Below, in pieces: positions 23,340 to 33,894 of a stretch of DNA of 41,774 nucleotides. Positions within the stretch are counted from its first letter, which is position 1. Each line of letters starts with the position of its first letter. The notes under the pieces were generated by a model that saw nothing but the letters and a program-made list of their open reading frames with translations, was not told the origin of the DNA and did no database searches. The stretch comes from SAR324 cluster bacterium (GTDB lineage Bacteria > SAR324 > NAC60-12). The DNA is taken from assembly GCA_015231885.1 (NCBI GenBank), contig JADGAT010000042.1, forward strand, positions 1 through 41,774, given 5' to 3'. The position numbers were made by a program, and so were the translations under genes.

Positions 23340-26300
23340 ATGAAAATTCTGGTAGCCGATGACAGTTTGACCTATCGGATGATGATTAAAGAAATGCTGG
23401 AAGAGAACAACTATGATGTTGAAATTGCCGAAAATGGGCAAGAGGCACTTGATCTTTTTCAGCAGACAGCTCCTGATTTAGTCATTCTTGATATCATCAT
23501 GCCGAAGTTGGACGGTATTGAAGTGTGTAAGCTGATTAAAGAGAATGAACAAACGCGTCTGACTCCTGTGATTATGCTGACATCTAAAGATGATGTGGAA
23601 GACAATGTCGACGGCCTCAATGCCGGCGCCGATGTTTATTTGACCAAACCTTTTTTTGAAACAGAACTGATTGCCAAACTTCAATCCCTTTTAAGGTTTC
23701 GAGGATTACAAAAACAATCAGAAGATGTTTTTTCTGAAAAACCCCGAATTCTGGTGGCCGATGACAGCCTGGTTGTTCGTGAACAACTTTCCGAACTATT
23801 GGAAGAAGGTGGATATACCCCTATTATTGTGGAAGATGGTCAAGCCGCCTTAGATGCCATGAAACAGTATTTGCCGGATTTGATTATCTTAGATGTACTC
23901 ATGCCAAAAGTCGATGGATTGGAAGTTTGCGAAAAAATTAAAAAAAGTCCAGCAACACAGCAGATTCCTGTCATCATCATTACTTCCAAAGACGACATCA
24001 GCGATAAAATCAAAGGGTTCAATGCAGGGGCTGATGATTATTTAACCAAGCCCTATAATCCTAAAGCATTCATGGCCAAGGTCAATGCTTTGCTCCGTAT
24101 GAAAAAAATGCAGTTGGAAACGGAGCGTAATATCCTGGCCAAAGTCAATCTGGAGCTGCAGGATGTCAATGAAAGATTAGAACATCTCAATCTTGCCAAG
24201 CAGAAGGCTAATGAAGAGCTGCAACGTTACAAAGACAGCCTCGAAGCCCAAGTCAAAGAGCGCACTCACGAATTAATGCAGTCTATGGATAACCTGCGCC
24301 AGGAAAACGCTGAGCGCCGAAAAGCGGAAAAAAAAATGGAACAAGCTCGGTTGGAAGCTGTTGCCGCCAATCAGGCCAAATCTGAATTTTTGGCAAACAT
24401 GAGCCATGAAATCAGGACTCCATTGAATGGAATAATGGGTATGGCGGAATTGATCAGTGATACCAAACTTGATGAAAAACAGCTTTATTTTGTGCAGACC
24501 ATTCATAATGAAGCCAATTCTTTGCTTCGGGTCATCAACGACGTTCTCGACTTTTCAAAGATTGAGGCGGGTAAACTGGAAGTAGAATCCATTTCTTTCA
24601 ACTTGAGAACATTGATCGGCGATTTGTCCTACCCCCTGGCATCCACAGCGGAGTTCAAGGGTCTGGACTTTATTCACTTTGTTGCACTGGATATCCCCTC
24701 GCTCCTCGTTGGCGACCCAAATCGGCTGAAGCAAGTGATGGTGAATCTGCTCAGCAATGCCGTCAAATTCACAGAAAAAGGTGAAATTTTTCTCAAAGTA
24801 GAGAAATTGGAAGATTCAGAAAATGCTACCAAACTTCGCTTTTCTGTACAAGATACAGGAATTGGCATTCCTCTGAACAAACAGACAGACATTTTTAAGA
24901 GTTTCACTCAAGCTGATGGATCCACGACTCGAAAATATGGAGGAACAGGCTTAGGCACGACCATCTGCAAGCAGCTGGTAGATTTGATGGGAGGAAAGAT
25001 AGGCTTAGAGAGTGTAGAAAACGAAGGCAGTACATTCTGGTTCACGGTGACTCTGGGAAAAGATAAAAGCGCATCTGCTTTTCTAGAGGAGAAAGCCAAC
25101 AGGTTCTCCAACTTAAGAGTGCTTGTGGTGAATTCAAACGAACATAGCCTCTTTGTGCTGCGGGAGTATTTACAGCATTGGGGATGCATTGTAGAAGATA
25201 CTTCCAATGGGCAAGAGGCCTATGCAGCTCTTGAGGCGTCGCTTTCTTCTCAAAATCCTTTTGAGTTGATTTTGATAGAAGCCTACATGCTTCCCATTGA
25301 TGGATTTGCCCTGGTTCAGAAAATTAAGAAAAATGAGACGTTGAAAACCGTTCCCTTACTGATGCTCACCTCAACCGGGAGGAAGGGAGACGGACAGAAA
25401 TGTGAGGAACTGGGCATTGAGGGCTATTTGACCAAACCGGTTCGACGTCATTATCTTTATGAAGCCATTGCCTCTATACTAGGACTTCCCGAAGAATCGG
25501 CCCTTTCTTCTACAGCCAAATTAGTGACTCGGCATTCCATTGCAGAAGAGTTTCGCAGCAATTATAAAGTTTTATTAGTAGAAGATTACCAGACCAATCA
25601 GCAAGTGGCCATGAAACATCTGGACAATGCTGGTTACCAGTTTGATCTGGCAGAAACAGGAAAACAGGCGGTGGAAGCCTTCCAAAAAAATCATTATGAC
25701 CTTATTCTCATGGATCTCCAAATGCCTGTCATGGATGGTTACAAAGCAGCCCAAACTATTCGGAGTATGGAACAGAGCGGTCTTCACAATAAAAAAAAGG
25801 ATTCAGATCATGACAAGATTCCCATTATCGCCATGACAGCCCATGCCATGCAAAGTGCCCGTAACAAGTGTTTTGCCGTCGGAATGAATGATCATATTGC
25901 CAAACCGTTAAAAAGAAAGAATTTGATATCTTTGATAGACAAGTGGCTTCTTTTAGACAAGCACCCAGGAAATATTCCGACTCCAGATCCATCTTCTGAT
26001 ATAGCCTCTAACGATCAGGCTCCAATGGATTTTGAAAGTGCCTTGAAAGAATTTGAAGAAGATCGGGCATTCTTGCTGGAGGTAGTGGATGGATTTATCG
26101 AAAATGTCAGTGATCAGGTTCACATCATACGCCAGGCCATTTCTGAAAGGAATGGAGATATTGTTGGCAAGGAGGCCCACTCTATCAAAGGAGGGGCTGC
26201 CAACCTCATTGCCGATGAGCTTTCCAGTATTGCGTTTGAATTGGAAAAAATTGGCAAATCGGGGAATCTGGAAGGAAGTTTGGAAACACTGGAAACATTA

Positions 26301-26348
26301 GAAAAAGAATTGCAGCGTTTGGAAATCTATATTCTAAAAATCAGATGA
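23340..26348 (+). CDS. multi-receiver hybrid histidine kinase with HPt domain
   Basis: 1002 residues. In order: REC1 (phospho-site Asp 51), REC2 (Asp 185), coiled coil (260-340), HisKA with His 356 ([11 protein letters not shown]), HATPase ([24 protein letters not shown]), REC3, REC4 (Asp 792) and HPt (His 947, [12 protein letters not shown]). There is no membrane segment or classical sensor, so the input must come through the two leading receivers, the coiled coil or a partner. REC3 (about 595-715) lacks the acidic pair (VVNSNEHS) and has Glu 647 where the Asp should be, so it may be locked or structural. An AAAGGAGAGAC ribosome site precedes the ATG. The convergent receiver gene ends 5 bp away. 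Confidence 0.95.
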   Translation: MKILVADDSLTYRMMIKEMLEENNYDVEIAENGQEALDLFQQTAPDLVILDIIMPKLDGIEVCKLIKENEQTRLTPVIMLTSKDDVEDNVDGLNAGADVYLTKPFFETELIAKLQSLLRFRGLQKQSEDVFSEKPRILVADDSLVVREQLSELLEEGGYTPIIVEDGQAALDAMKQYLPDLIILDVLMPKVDGLEVCEKIKKSPATQQIPVIIITSKDDISDKIKGFNAGADDYLTKPYNPKAFMAKVNALLRMKKMQLETERNILAKVNLELQDVNERLEHLNLAKQKANEELQRYKDSLEAQVKERTHELMQSMDNLRQENAERRKAEKKMEQARLEAVAANQAKSEFLANMSHEIRTPLNGIMGMAELISDTKLDEKQLYFVQTIHNEANSLLRVINDVLDFSKIEAGKLEVESISFNLRTLIGDLSYPLASTAEFKGLDFIHFVALDIPSLLVGDPNRLKQVMVNLLSNAVKFTEKGEIFLKVEKLEDSENATKLRFSVQDTGIGIPLNKQTDIFKSFTQADGSTTRKYGGTGLGTTICKQLVDLMGGKIGLESVENEGSTFWFTVTLGKDKSASAFLEEKANRFSNLRVLVVNSNEHSLFVLREYLQHWGCIVEDTSNGQEAYAALEASLSSQNPFELILIEAYMLPIDGFALVQKIKKNETLKTVPLLMLTSTGRKGDGQKCEELGIEGYLTKPVRRHYLYEAIASILGLPEESALSSTAKLVTRHSIAEEFRSNYKVLLVEDYQTNQQVAMKHLDNAGYQFDLAETGKQAVEAFQKNHYDLILMDLQMPVMDGYKAAQTIRSMEQSGLHNKKKDSDHDKIPIIAMTAHAMQSARNKCFAVGMNDHIAKPLKRKNLISLIDKWLLLDKHPGNIPTPDPSSDIASNDQAPMDFESALKEFEEDRAFLLEVVDGFIENVSDQVHIIRQAISERNGDIVGKEAHSIKGGAANLIADELSSIAFELEKIGKSGNLEGSLETLETLEKELQRLEIYILKIR

Positions 26349-26353
26349 TTTTT

Positions 26354-26752
26354 TCAACTAACGCTGAAACCCAGCTTTTTTAGTTTTTCCATGACCGTCT
26401 CTTTATTGAACGGTTTGACAATGTAATCATCACAGCCTGCTTGAATGCTGCTGAGGACCGTATCTTTGTCAGAGTGCGCTGTCACCATCAATACTTTGGC
26501 CTGCAAATGCTGAGGAACAGCATGCTCTTGCTCAATTGCTCGAAACTCACATAAAACTTCTGTTCCATTTTTTCCGGGCATTTCCACATCGAGAGCAATC
26601 ATGTCAAATGGGACTCCCGATTGATAGGAGCTTTTGAAAGTAGCAATTGCGTCATCACCATTATTGGCAGATTCATACTCCCCAAAGTTGTCCATTATTT
26701 TTTCCATTTTTTTTCTGCTGACCATCTCATCATCTACAATGAGTATTTTCAT
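26354..26752 (-). CDS. CheY-like single-domain response regulator
   Basis: 132 residues from the ATG at 26752, chosen because AAGGAG lies 6-7 nt upstream. The receiver has the acidic pair DDE (IVDDEMVS), phospho-site LDVEMP, the conserved Thr in VTAHSD and Lys in VKPFN. There is no output domain, so it should act by protein contact like CheY or as a relay intermediate for the hybrid kinase encoded on the other strand. The frame stays open upstream to an ATG at 26926; that extension resembles the start of an HPt domain and could be translated as an N-terminal arm, but it has no clear ribosome site. Confidence 0.9.
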   Translation of the reverse strand: MKILIVDDEMVSRKKMEKIMDNFGEYESANNGDDAIATFKSSYQSGVPFDMIALDVEMPGKNGTEVLCEFRAIEQEHAVPQHLQAKVLMVTAHSDKDTVLSSIQAGCDDYIVKPFNKETVMEKLKKLGFSVS

Positions 26753-26926
26753 GAAAGTCTCCTTTTTAGGTAAATTGCTAAACGGTGATATTATTTGACT
26801 TGTCGTTTTGATTTGTATTCTAACATCTTCTAAAAATTCCTCCAGTACTTCTATCAATAATTTTTTATTTTCTCTAAAGTCACTGGTGATCTGCTGCGGT
26901 TCTTGATAAATCAAATCGACAGTCAT
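26753..26926 (-). pseudogene. truncated HPt-like segment in frame with the response regulator
   Basis: 58 codons upstream of and in frame with the CheY-like gene. The stretch DFRENKKLLIEVLEEFLEDV aligns by eye with the beginning of the HPt domain of the neighbouring hybrid kinase ([20 protein letters not shown]), but the His-bearing helix is absent. It is either a decayed HPt gene or a translated N-terminal extension of the receiver protein. Confidence 0.4.
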
Positions 26927-26994
26927 AAGAACTTACGACTCTTGAGATAAATAAAGAGCTTTTATATAACCTTACTCGTAATCTTAGAGGATGA

Positions 26995-27264
26995 ATGCGC
27001 GTATTTTTTAGAGAAATTGCTCATGGTCAAGGACGACAATATGTGGTGGTTGACCCGGCCAGAAGAATTGTCTGGCAAAAAATTTATGCCAGCCAGGGGT
27101 ACTCTGCAGGAGAGGGAAATCCCGAATTCATCGGAAAAACAACAAAAGAAATTGATAAATTCTGGAAAACATTCAGAGAACTTAAAAATAAAGAAATGTG
27201 TGACAGCATCATCAGAGGATCGTTGGGCGGGATGTATTGTGTGCCGACTGAACTGATAAAATAA
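26995..27264 (+). CDS. hypothetical 89-residue protein
   Basis: No family recognised. The ATG at 26995 has AGAGG just upstream (about 4 nt). The protein is basic and mixed alpha/beta in appearance (strands RQYVVVD and RIVWQKI at the N-terminus, a Lys-rich helix in the middle), without signal or membrane segment. Its stop lies inside the T-rich part of the minus-strand hppA terminator. Alternative frames over the same stretch read less like protein. Its reality rests on ORF length, ribosome site and composition. Confidence 0.5.
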   Translation: MRVFFREIAHGQGRQYVVVDPARRIVWQKIYASQGYSAGEGNPEFIGKTTKEIDKFWKTFRELKNKEMCDSIIRGSLGGMYCVPTELIK

Positions 27265-27293
27265 AGGCCAAGCAGCCAAATACAGCTTGGCCT
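27255..27293 (-). terminator. intrinsic terminator of the pyrophosphatase gene
   Basis: A perfect 9-bp GC-rich inverted repeat (27265-27273 and 27285-27293) with an 11-nt loop, followed on the minus strand by TTATTTTAT, lies 15 bp past the hppA stop. This is a good rho-independent terminator for minus-strand transcription. Confidence 0.8.
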
Positions 27294-27307
27294 CTAAAGG
27301 GATCAGC

Positions 27308-29497
27308 TTAGAAAAAACTGAAAGAAACGGAAACACCGGCCATAATAATTGCCATGATGCTCATGAGCTTAATCAATATATTCAAGCTAGGTCCTGCCGT
27401 GTCTTTAAAAGGATCACCCACAGTATCTCCAATCACGGAAGCACGATGTGCACTGGAGTTTTTCCCTCCATGATTCCCTTCTTCAACATATTTTTTTGCA
27501 TTATCCCAGGCTCCTCCTGAATTGGAAAGAAAGACAGCCAGCATGAATCCGGTTGCTAATCCACCAACCAGCAGACCAATCACTCCGGGTACCCCCAGGA
27601 TGATACTGGTAAGAATAGGAGCGGATGCTGCGATGAGAGAGGGAAGGATCATTTCTTTCTGTGCACCAATTGTGGAAATTTCCACACAACGTGCGTAATC
27701 GGGCTCAGACGTGCCTTTCAAGATGCCGGGGTCGTCACTAAATTGCCGCCGTACCTCTTCTACCATGAGGGCCGCCGCATTGCCGACTGCTTGAACGGTC
27801 AGTCCGCTAAAAACGCAAGCCACCATGGAGCCTATGAAAATAGCAATAAGCACAATTGGATTGAGAAGGGTGATTTGATAATGCGACATGAAATCCTGCA
27901 GCGTCGCTTGCGATGTCTCAACGCTCATTCCATGGCCTAAATCCATCACGGTTTGTCCTGATTTTATCATTTCAATTCGTATTACTTCAATATAAGAAGC
28001 AATCAGTGCCAGTGCTGTTAAAGCTGCAGAACCGATGGCAAATCCTTTTCCAGTGGCAGCCGTGGTGTTTCCCAGAGAATCCAGAGCATCGGTACGTTTA
28101 CGTACTTCGGGCTCTAATCCGCTCATCTCGGCATTCCCGCCAGCATTGTCAGCAATGGGGCCATAAGCATCACTGGCCAGGGTGATGCCCAGTGTCGATA
28201 GCATCCCTACGGCTGCGATACTCACACCATACAGCCCCTGGTTCATCTGACTCATGTCAAAGCCAGAGGCGCATAAAAATGCCATCAGTGTGCCGATAGA
28301 GATAGCCAAAACCGGAATGGCTGTAGACATCATTCCTGTACCAAATCCAGCAATGATGGTCGTAGCAGGTCCACCCACTGCTTGGGATGCAATATACCGG
28401 GTCGGCTTATATGACGGAGACGTATAGTACTCGGTGGCATGTCCCACAACGAGACCGGTCACAAGACCGGCAACAACAGCTCCCCACAATCCAAACGGGT
28501 TAGGGACTCCTAATAGAAGCATCACAAAGAAAGACGCTATTAAAATCATCACGGCACTGGCATTAATCCCCCGCCCCAAAGACTTTAAGAGATCCTTTTG
28601 TGTTGCTCCTTCTTCGGTTTTTACTAAATAGACACCCAGGATTGATAATAGAATACCAACACCGGCAATCACCATGGGGGCGACCACCGCTTTGATCTGC
28701 ATTGCTGGATCATGGATATAGGCTGCCGCTCCCAAGGCACAAGCCGCCAGAATAGAGCCGCAATAAGATTCAAAGAGATCAGCCCCCATACCGGCTACGT
28801 CTCCTACATTATCTCCCACATTGTCTGCGATTGTCGCTGGGTTACGCGGATCATCTTCTGGGATACCAGCTTCCACTTTACCCACCAGGTCGGCTCCCAC
28901 ATCAGCAGCTTTGGTAAAAATACCTCCGCCCACCCGGGCAAATAGAGCTTGTAGCGAAGCCCCCATCCCGAAGGTCAGAACGGTTGTGGTGATGAGGACC
29001 ATACGTTGTCCCCCTTCCCCAGGAATTAGATAGTCGGCAAGCATGAACCAAAAAGTAACATTACCAAGACCCAGCCCCACCACGGCCAATCCCATCACGG
29101 CACCACTTCGGAAGGAAACTTGTAAAGCTTCTCCCAATGAATTTCTTGCTGCCGCCGTGGTGCGCGTGGAAGCGCGTGTTGCGGTTTGCATGCCAAAATA
29201 ACCGGCCAATGCAGAAAAGAAACCGCCAAATACAAAAGTGACGGGGAGCCAGCTGTTTTGTACCTCAAGACCATAGGCCAGGATGGCAAATACGATGGTG
29301 AAGGCACCAAAGACCAGTGCCATAACACGGTATTGTTGGCGTAAATACGCCATGGCTCCTTCTCGAATATGTCGACCGATCTTCTGCATCAACTCGGTCC
29401 CTTCGTCCTTCCGGGTCATGCCTATAAAAAAGAGACAGGCAAAGACCAGTGCTATTATCGCCGCAATGGGCGCAATCCAAAATAACGGTTCAGTCAT
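27308..29497 (-). CDS. hppA: membrane-bound ion-translocating pyrophosphatase (probably K+-dependent, Na+-pumping)
   Basis: 729 residues with about 16 hydrophobic helices. It hydrolyses PPi to 2 Pi and pumps Na+ or H+. The family's active-site blocks are complete: [37 protein letters not shown], and the late [14 protein letters not shown]. In [10 protein letters not shown] the position that is Lys in K+-independent enzymes is Ala, so K+ dependence is expected. In [11 protein letters not shown] the membrane Glu is in the earlier (6.53) position typical of Na+-transporting members, not four residues later as in plant H+ pumps. GAGGAGC precedes the ATG. Ion specificity is a motif-based inference. 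Confidence 0.96.
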   Translation of the reverse strand: MTEPLFWIAPIAAIIALVFACLFFIGMTRKDEGTELMQKIGRHIREGAMAYLRQQYRVMALVFGAFTIVFAILAYGLEVQNSWLPVTFVFGGFFSALAGYFGMQTATRASTRTTAAARNSLGEALQVSFRSGAVMGLAVVGLGLGNVTFWFMLADYLIPGEGGQRMVLITTTVLTFGMGASLQALFARVGGGIFTKAADVGADLVGKVEAGIPEDDPRNPATIADNVGDNVGDVAGMGADLFESYCGSILAACALGAAAYIHDPAMQIKAVVAPMVIAGVGILLSILGVYLVKTEEGATQKDLLKSLGRGINASAVMILIASFFVMLLLGVPNPFGLWGAVVAGLVTGLVVGHATEYYTSPSYKPTRYIASQAVGGPATTIIAGFGTGMMSTAIPVLAISIGTLMAFLCASGFDMSQMNQGLYGVSIAAVGMLSTLGITLASDAYGPIADNAGGNAEMSGLEPEVRKRTDALDSLGNTTAATGKGFAIGSAALTALALIASYIEVIRIEMIKSGQTVMDLGHGMSVETSQATLQDFMSHYQITLLNPIVLIAIFIGSMVACVFSGLTVQAVGNAAALMVEEVRRQFSDDPGILKGTSEPDYARCVEISTIGAQKEMILPSLIAASAPILTSIILGVPGVIGLLVGGLATGFMLAVFLSNSGGAWDNAKKYVEEGNHGGKNSSAHRASVIGDTVGDPFKDTAGPSLNILIKLMSIMAIIMAGVSVSFSFF

Positions 29498-29644
29498 AAA
29501 TGCTCCTCACAGTTTTTCATTTTAATAAAAATTTTTATACGGAAACATGTCATGTTTTTCCACCTGGAAACCCGTACTTGAAATCTCTCCATTCCAACAA
29601 AGGTATAGGAGTTTGGCAGGTGCCCCCTGATGGCACCGGCTCAA

Positions 29645-30424
29645 TTATTGAAAGCTTAGTATTTGTGCAGAACGCCACCAGTTACGATGGGTGGATTCCA
29701 GTTCTTCAAGAGAAGGGAATGGATAAAAGGCAAAATCTTTTTGGTCCCCTACATAAAAACCTCCTTTGACCATACGATAGAAAACACCGTGCTTCACTTG
29801 TTTCAAGAACATTCTACTGCCTTTTTCGGGTTTGCGCTTCAAGGAAGACAATATGTCCCTTAGATGAAGCATGGCCGGATAGGGCAAATCTTCTGCTGAA
29901 CCATTTTCTGGATCATCAGCCAGTTCTCCGATTTCTAGCTGAGAAAACACAATACGCGGCACATGCACGGGCTGCTTGGGATCGGTGATGAACTTGACCA
30001 GTTCCTTCGGTTCATAATTACTGGCGACCATCGGAGTGACAGGGCAAAATTCCTGATACAAGCGCAGGTGATTGTCAAGATGCTTCTCATACGTCCCCTG
30101 CTGGAGTTCCAGGGTTCTTCCATCTTCAGTAACTAAATACAAACTTTTCAGTGCCGATATGGGGATTTGTCGCAACACTTGATAAATAGATAAATAAACG
30201 GAACGCCTCGGCGAACCATCAGCATGAGGAACACAGCGTTCGTCGATTAGATGAAACGGAAAATCGTCTGAGCGAAAATTCGGATCAATTTCAAAGAACA
30301 TAGCCTGACTGCGGATATGCGCCTTTGATCCAACCGAGTAATAAGAACCAAACTCGTGCGGGTTCAGCATGGATGAGATGAGTCCCTGGGGAATCAGGGA
30401 TAAATATAAATATTTTTCAGTCAT
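29645..30424 (-). CDS. conserved-looking hypothetical protein (259 aa)
   Basis: No family recognised. There is no signal peptide or membrane helix; the composition is that of a folded cytosolic alpha/beta protein with many Pro and aromatic residues. Notable segments are HEFGSYYSVGSKAHIRSQ near residue 22-40, HVPRIVFSQLEIGELADDPE in the middle and GGFYVGDQKDFAFYPFP near the C-terminus. AAAGGGAC stands 5-6 nt before the ATG. It lies between hppA (147 bp away) and the sugar ABC operon (164 bp away) on the same strand and is likely a single-gene unit. A short GGTGCC/GGCACC hairpin (29619-29637) follows the stop but has no T-run. Confidence 0.8.
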   Translation of the reverse strand: MTEKYLYLSLIPQGLISSMLNPHEFGSYYSVGSKAHIRSQAMFFEIDPNFRSDDFPFHLIDERCVPHADGSPRRSVYLSIYQVLRQIPISALKSLYLVTEDGRTLELQQGTYEKHLDNHLRLYQEFCPVTPMVASNYEPKELVKFITDPKQPVHVPRIVFSQLEIGELADDPENGSAEDLPYPAMLHLRDILSSLKRKPEKGSRMFLKQVKHGVFYRMVKGGFYVGDQKDFAFYPFPSLEELESTHRNWWRSAQILSFQ

Positions 30425-30588
30425 AATGTCCCTTTATTTCGTATAGACACGTTACCGATAAGGGGGCCTCGAGGATTCCTTAATTTTCAAGGAAAGAAGC
30501 GCGTTTTCAACATGTGATATTCATCATACACAATGCTTGAGGTTCGGTCAAGATAACGTGAGTGACTTTAAGATTTATATTTCCTCAT

Positions 30589-31425
30589 TTATCCTTTGAT
30601 GCTGGAACCAATGGCGCTCTGGATGAACCATCTTTGAAAAACAAAATAAACCACTAAGAGAGGCAGTGAGGCAAGGGTGGTGAACGCCATGATGTCTCCC
30701 CATACCTTGGGATCTCTGCCAAAAAATTGAGCTAATGCTACAGAGATAGGACGGTATTCGATGCCCCGGGTGACCATCAAAGGCCACAGGAAACTGTTCC
30801 AAAACTCCAATCCCTGCAAAATCGCTACTGTCACAATGACCGGTAAGCTCATGGGTAGAATGATCCTCCAGTAAATTTGTAAAAAATCAGCCCCATCCAC
30901 CTTGGCTGCGTCGTCCAGCGATTTGGGAATTTTGTTGAAGAATTGATAAAATAAAAAAATAGAAAAAGGATGTGCAATAAAGGGAATGATCTGGACATGG
31001 TAGCTGTCGATCCAGCCGAGTCGGTTGACCAGTAGTAAGAGCGGGATGACCAGACTTTCTACGGGAATGATGATCAAGGCAATCACAGTAGCAATGATGA
31101 GCCCTTTCCCTCGAAATTTCAATCGGGATAACGCATAAGCGGCCATCGAATTCACTCCTATTCCCAAAAAAACAATGGAAAACACAATGATCAACGTATT
31201 CAGGAGAAACCGTAGAAATGGCATGTTCGGGTCTCCAAGGATTTGCTGGTAATTCTCCCATTCCGGAACTCCAGGCCAGAAAGCCGCCATGCTGCCAAGA
31301 TCTTTCAAAATCAAAAATTCATCGGATTTGACACTGGTGGAAAACATCACAATCAAAGGAATCAGCATCAAAAAAGCAATGATGATCAAGAGTAAATAGT
31401 ATGTGCCATGAATAATTTTTGACAT
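30589..31425 (-). CDS. carbohydrate ABC transporter permease (MalG/UgpE type)
   Basis: Second permease of a CUT1-type sugar importer. 278 residues from the ATG at 31425; the frame extends to a TTG at 31443, where a ribosome site would be too close. Six hydrophobic helices are visible, with the EAA coupling motif (DDAAKVDGADFLQIYWRIILP-like, about residues 185-206) facing the cytosolic ATPase. It follows the MalF-type gene with a short gap, or a 4-nt overlap if the TTG is used. A CUT1 importer also needs an MsmK/UgpC-type ATPase, which is not in this cluster. Confidence 0.92.
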   Translation of the reverse strand: MSKIIHGTYYLLLIIIAFLMLIPLIVMFSTSVKSDEFLILKDLGSMAAFWPGVPEWENYQQILGDPNMPFLRFLLNTLIIVFSIVFLGIGVNSMAAYALSRLKFRGKGLIIATVIALIIIPVESLVIPLLLLVNRLGWIDSYHVQIIPFIAHPFSIFLFYQFFNKIPKSLDDAAKVDGADFLQIYWRIILPMSLPVIVTVAILQGLEFWNSFLWPLMVTRGIEYRPISVALAQFFGRDPKVWGDIMAFTTLASLPLLVVYFVFQRWFIQSAIGSSIKG

Positions 31426-31439
31426 GTTTGTACTAATCC

Positions 31440-32345
31440 TCAATCCTTATCTGTTTGAATTAAATGATGCTGGCACAGGGCAATGGCTAAGACAATCAGG
31501 AAAAAAATGACCGAAGCCGCCGCCGCCAAACCAACTTTTTGGTATTGAAAGCCGGCAACATAAATATACCGTACCAGGCTATTTGTTGCTCCAAGCGGGC
31601 CCCCCTGGGTCAGCACCTCCACCTGGGTGAACAATTTAAAAGCAAGGATGGTTGTTGTGATCAAAACAACGATGTGAGTATTCCGCAGAAGTGGTAAGGT
31701 AATGAACCAAAACAACTGCCAGAGATTGGCCCCGTCAATACGGGCTGCTTCGTATAATTCTTTGGGAATGTTTTGCAGCCCGGCCAGATAAATGATCATT
31801 TGAAACCCCACTCCCTGCCATGTGGACATGAGCATGATAGTTGGCATGGCAAGCCATTCGTGATGAAGCCAGTCGTAGGGGCCGATCTGATCAAAAGAGA
31901 TCTGTCTCAGTATTCCATTGATCACGCCTTCGGGTGCTTGCAGCAAACCGGCCCAAATGATAGCCACCATGACCATCGGCACAACGGTGGGCAAGAAATA
32001 AATTCCTCGAAAAATGTGATTCCCTTTGAATTGACGGTTGATCAGCAAGGCCAATCCCAGCCCTATAGAGCTTTGCACCGGGACAATAAAAAAAGTGAAC
32101 CAGAATGTATTTCTCAGGGCTTGCCAAAAGTCAGGATCTGTTAAAACCCTGATGTAATTCCGAATTCCTGTCCATTTAGTGGGAATGGGACGTGGGATCA
32201 GCCGCTCGTTGGTCAATGAAAGCAGGAAAGCCAGGAAAAAGGGAACGACTATAAAAATGATGAGCAATGTCATAGCGGGTGCCAGCATCCCCCATGCGGC
32301 ACGAGATTCAATATTCCGAAGAGAGGCTGGCTGCTGAGAAGGCAT
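31440..32345 (-). CDS. carbohydrate ABC transporter permease (MalF/UgpA type)
   Basis: First permease of the CUT1 sugar importer. 301 residues, with a first helix near residues 22-44 and five more from residue 85; the coupling motif is YEAARIDGANLWQLFWFITLPLL-like near residues 198-220. A membrane segment with PTVVPMVMVAIIW is typical of the MalF/UgpA type. It lies 5 nt after the binding-protein gene and is clearly co-transcribed with it. Confidence 0.93.
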   Translation of the reverse strand: MPSQQPASLRNIESRAAWGMLAPAMTLLIIFIVVPFFLAFLLSLTNERLIPRPIPTKWTGIRNYIRVLTDPDFWQALRNTFWFTFFIVPVQSSIGLGLALLINRQFKGNHIFRGIYFLPTVVPMVMVAIIWAGLLQAPEGVINGILRQISFDQIGPYDWLHHEWLAMPTIMLMSTWQGVGFQMIIYLAGLQNIPKELYEAARIDGANLWQLFWFITLPLLRNTHIVVLITTTILAFKLFTQVEVLTQGGPLGATNSLVRYIYVAGFQYQKVGLAAAASVIFFLIVLAIALCQHHLIQTDKD

Positions 32346-32350
32346 TGGTT

Positions 32351-33622
32351 TTATTTTCCAAACGGGGGATAACCGTCATTGTCTTCAATGTCTTCAACGA
32401 TTTTACGTACGGCTTTATTGAGCTCTATTTCAACATTTCCTCCGGCAAGGATGTGATCCACTGCTTCTGCATAAACAGACGTAAGGATCGGGTATGCCGG
32501 GTGGAAAGGACGGGGCACTGCGATTGTTTTCAGCTGCTCAATGAAGAGATGCAACGGCCCTCCTTTTTGATAAAGGGATGATTGATCAATGGAGGTCAAC
32601 CTGGCAGGAACGGCACCATTGGCATTGGCCATCCGCAGTACTTCTTCGGGCTGCAGTAAAAATTCCAAAAATTTTGCCGCCAGCTTGGGATGCTTTGATT
32701 TTTTTGTGATTCCCCAGTTCCAGGATCCCATTCCAGTCACGGCTTTGGACCCGAACCTGGGCATGGGGATTAACACCAAATCGTCGCCGAGTCCTTTTTT
32801 ATGGGCTTGCCACATCCAGTGTCCCACCCAGGAGAGTCCTACGCTTTTGTCTCCATAAAATTTATTGTCTCCTGAAGCGGCATTGACAACCCAGCCTTGC
32901 TTGACCCACTTTTGCAGCAACCCCATTGCTTCAATGGAAGCTTTGCTGTTCAATGTTCCTGAGGGTACCCAGCGTTTCCGGTCGATCAAATCACCTCCCA
33001 TTGATTGCAGGATCGGAGAAAATCCATAAGTGAACCATTCCCCACGGCCGTAGTTTAATTTCAAATCCAGCGGCCATTTGACACCAGGGGTGGAGGCCAA
33101 TTTGGCCAACGCTTCCTCAAATTCTTTCAAATTCCAGGCATCTTTTGTGCTGGTGGGTATCCGGACACCGCCCTTTTTCAGCAGCTGTTTGTTGCCCCAA
33201 AGGGCCAATCCGCTGTCAAAAGTTCCAATGGAATACAAGCGCCCATCACCCGGATAGGTTCCCTGGTTGATGATGGAAGGAAGCAGGTCCTCAATGATCT
33301 CTTTGTTGACTAATTTGTCCAGGGGACGCAAAAATCCAGACCAGACATAGTTGGCGATATAGGGACCGTCAAAATCCAGCAAATCGGGCAAATCTTTTGC
33401 TAATGCTGCCGCGTTGACCTGGTCGTTGTAACTGCCTTCCGGGAGTAAAATGAGATTGACGTGAATCTCTTGCTGCATTTGATTGAATCGCTTCACCTGC
33501 TCATTCAAAACCTTCCGTTCTTCTCCTTTTCCGGAGTGAAACCACACTTGAATGGTTTGTGCCGCATGGATGGAATGGACCAATGATATCCAGATTAAGA
33601 AAAAGATGAGTTTTTTATACAT
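32351..33622 (-). CDS. sugar ABC transporter substrate-binding protein
   Basis: 423 residues of the bacterial extracellular solute-binding family 1 (UgpB/MalE-like). The signal peptide covers residues 1-20 (ends SIHAA). The mature part shows the family pattern: an early strand TIQVWFHSG, helix with RFNQM..EIHV, PDLLDFDGPYIANYVWSGFLRPLD, and GMGSWNWGITKKSKHPKLAAKFLEFLL in the second lobe. Aromatic residues (Trp in VGHWMW and GSWNWG) suit stacking on sugar rings. TAGGAG precedes the ATG by 8 nt. It is the first gene of a three-gene importer operon. The sugar cannot be told from sequence; glycerol-phosphate or oligosaccharide are possible. Confidence 0.93.
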   Translation of the reverse strand: MYKKLIFFLIWISLVHSIHAAQTIQVWFHSGKGEERKVLNEQVKRFNQMQQEIHVNLILLPEGSYNDQVNAAALAKDLPDLLDFDGPYIANYVWSGFLRPLDKLVNKEIIEDLLPSIINQGTYPGDGRLYSIGTFDSGLALWGNKQLLKKGGVRIPTSTKDAWNLKEFEEALAKLASTPGVKWPLDLKLNYGRGEWFTYGFSPILQSMGGDLIDRKRWVPSGTLNSKASIEAMGLLQKWVKQGWVVNAASGDNKFYGDKSVGLSWVGHWMWQAHKKGLGDDLVLIPMPRFGSKAVTGMGSWNWGITKKSKHPKLAAKFLEFLLQPEEVLRMANANGAVPARLTSIDQSSLYQKGGPLHLFIEQLKTIAVPRPFHPAYPILTSVYAEAVDHILAGGNVEIELNKAVRKIVEDIEDNDGYPPFGK

Positions 33623-33894
33623 GGCTGGGGCTCCTATCTTTTTATTTTCAAGTCAACAACTGTTGGAGTATAGTCAGCTGATTCTTCTAATATTTCACTC
33701 AGCTTGTCAATCCTTTCTTTTAAAGAATGCTTGGGGAATTTACAGCCTTTGGTCGATTTTACTGAATAACCTTCGGAGCCTCCTCTTTTGAAAGGTTGTC
33801 GTTTATTATTTGTATGTAAATTAGACTTGATTCTAATTTGGGCATGAGTATTTTAGAGTATGGTTGAAAATAATCATGGTTTATCAGGGGTAAA

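Noticed and set aside
26962..27336. Minus-strand 124-codon ORF opposite the 89-residue gene
   Set aside because: It runs through the hppA terminator and into the hppA coding end, with Ser/Phe-rich composition typical of an antisense frame.
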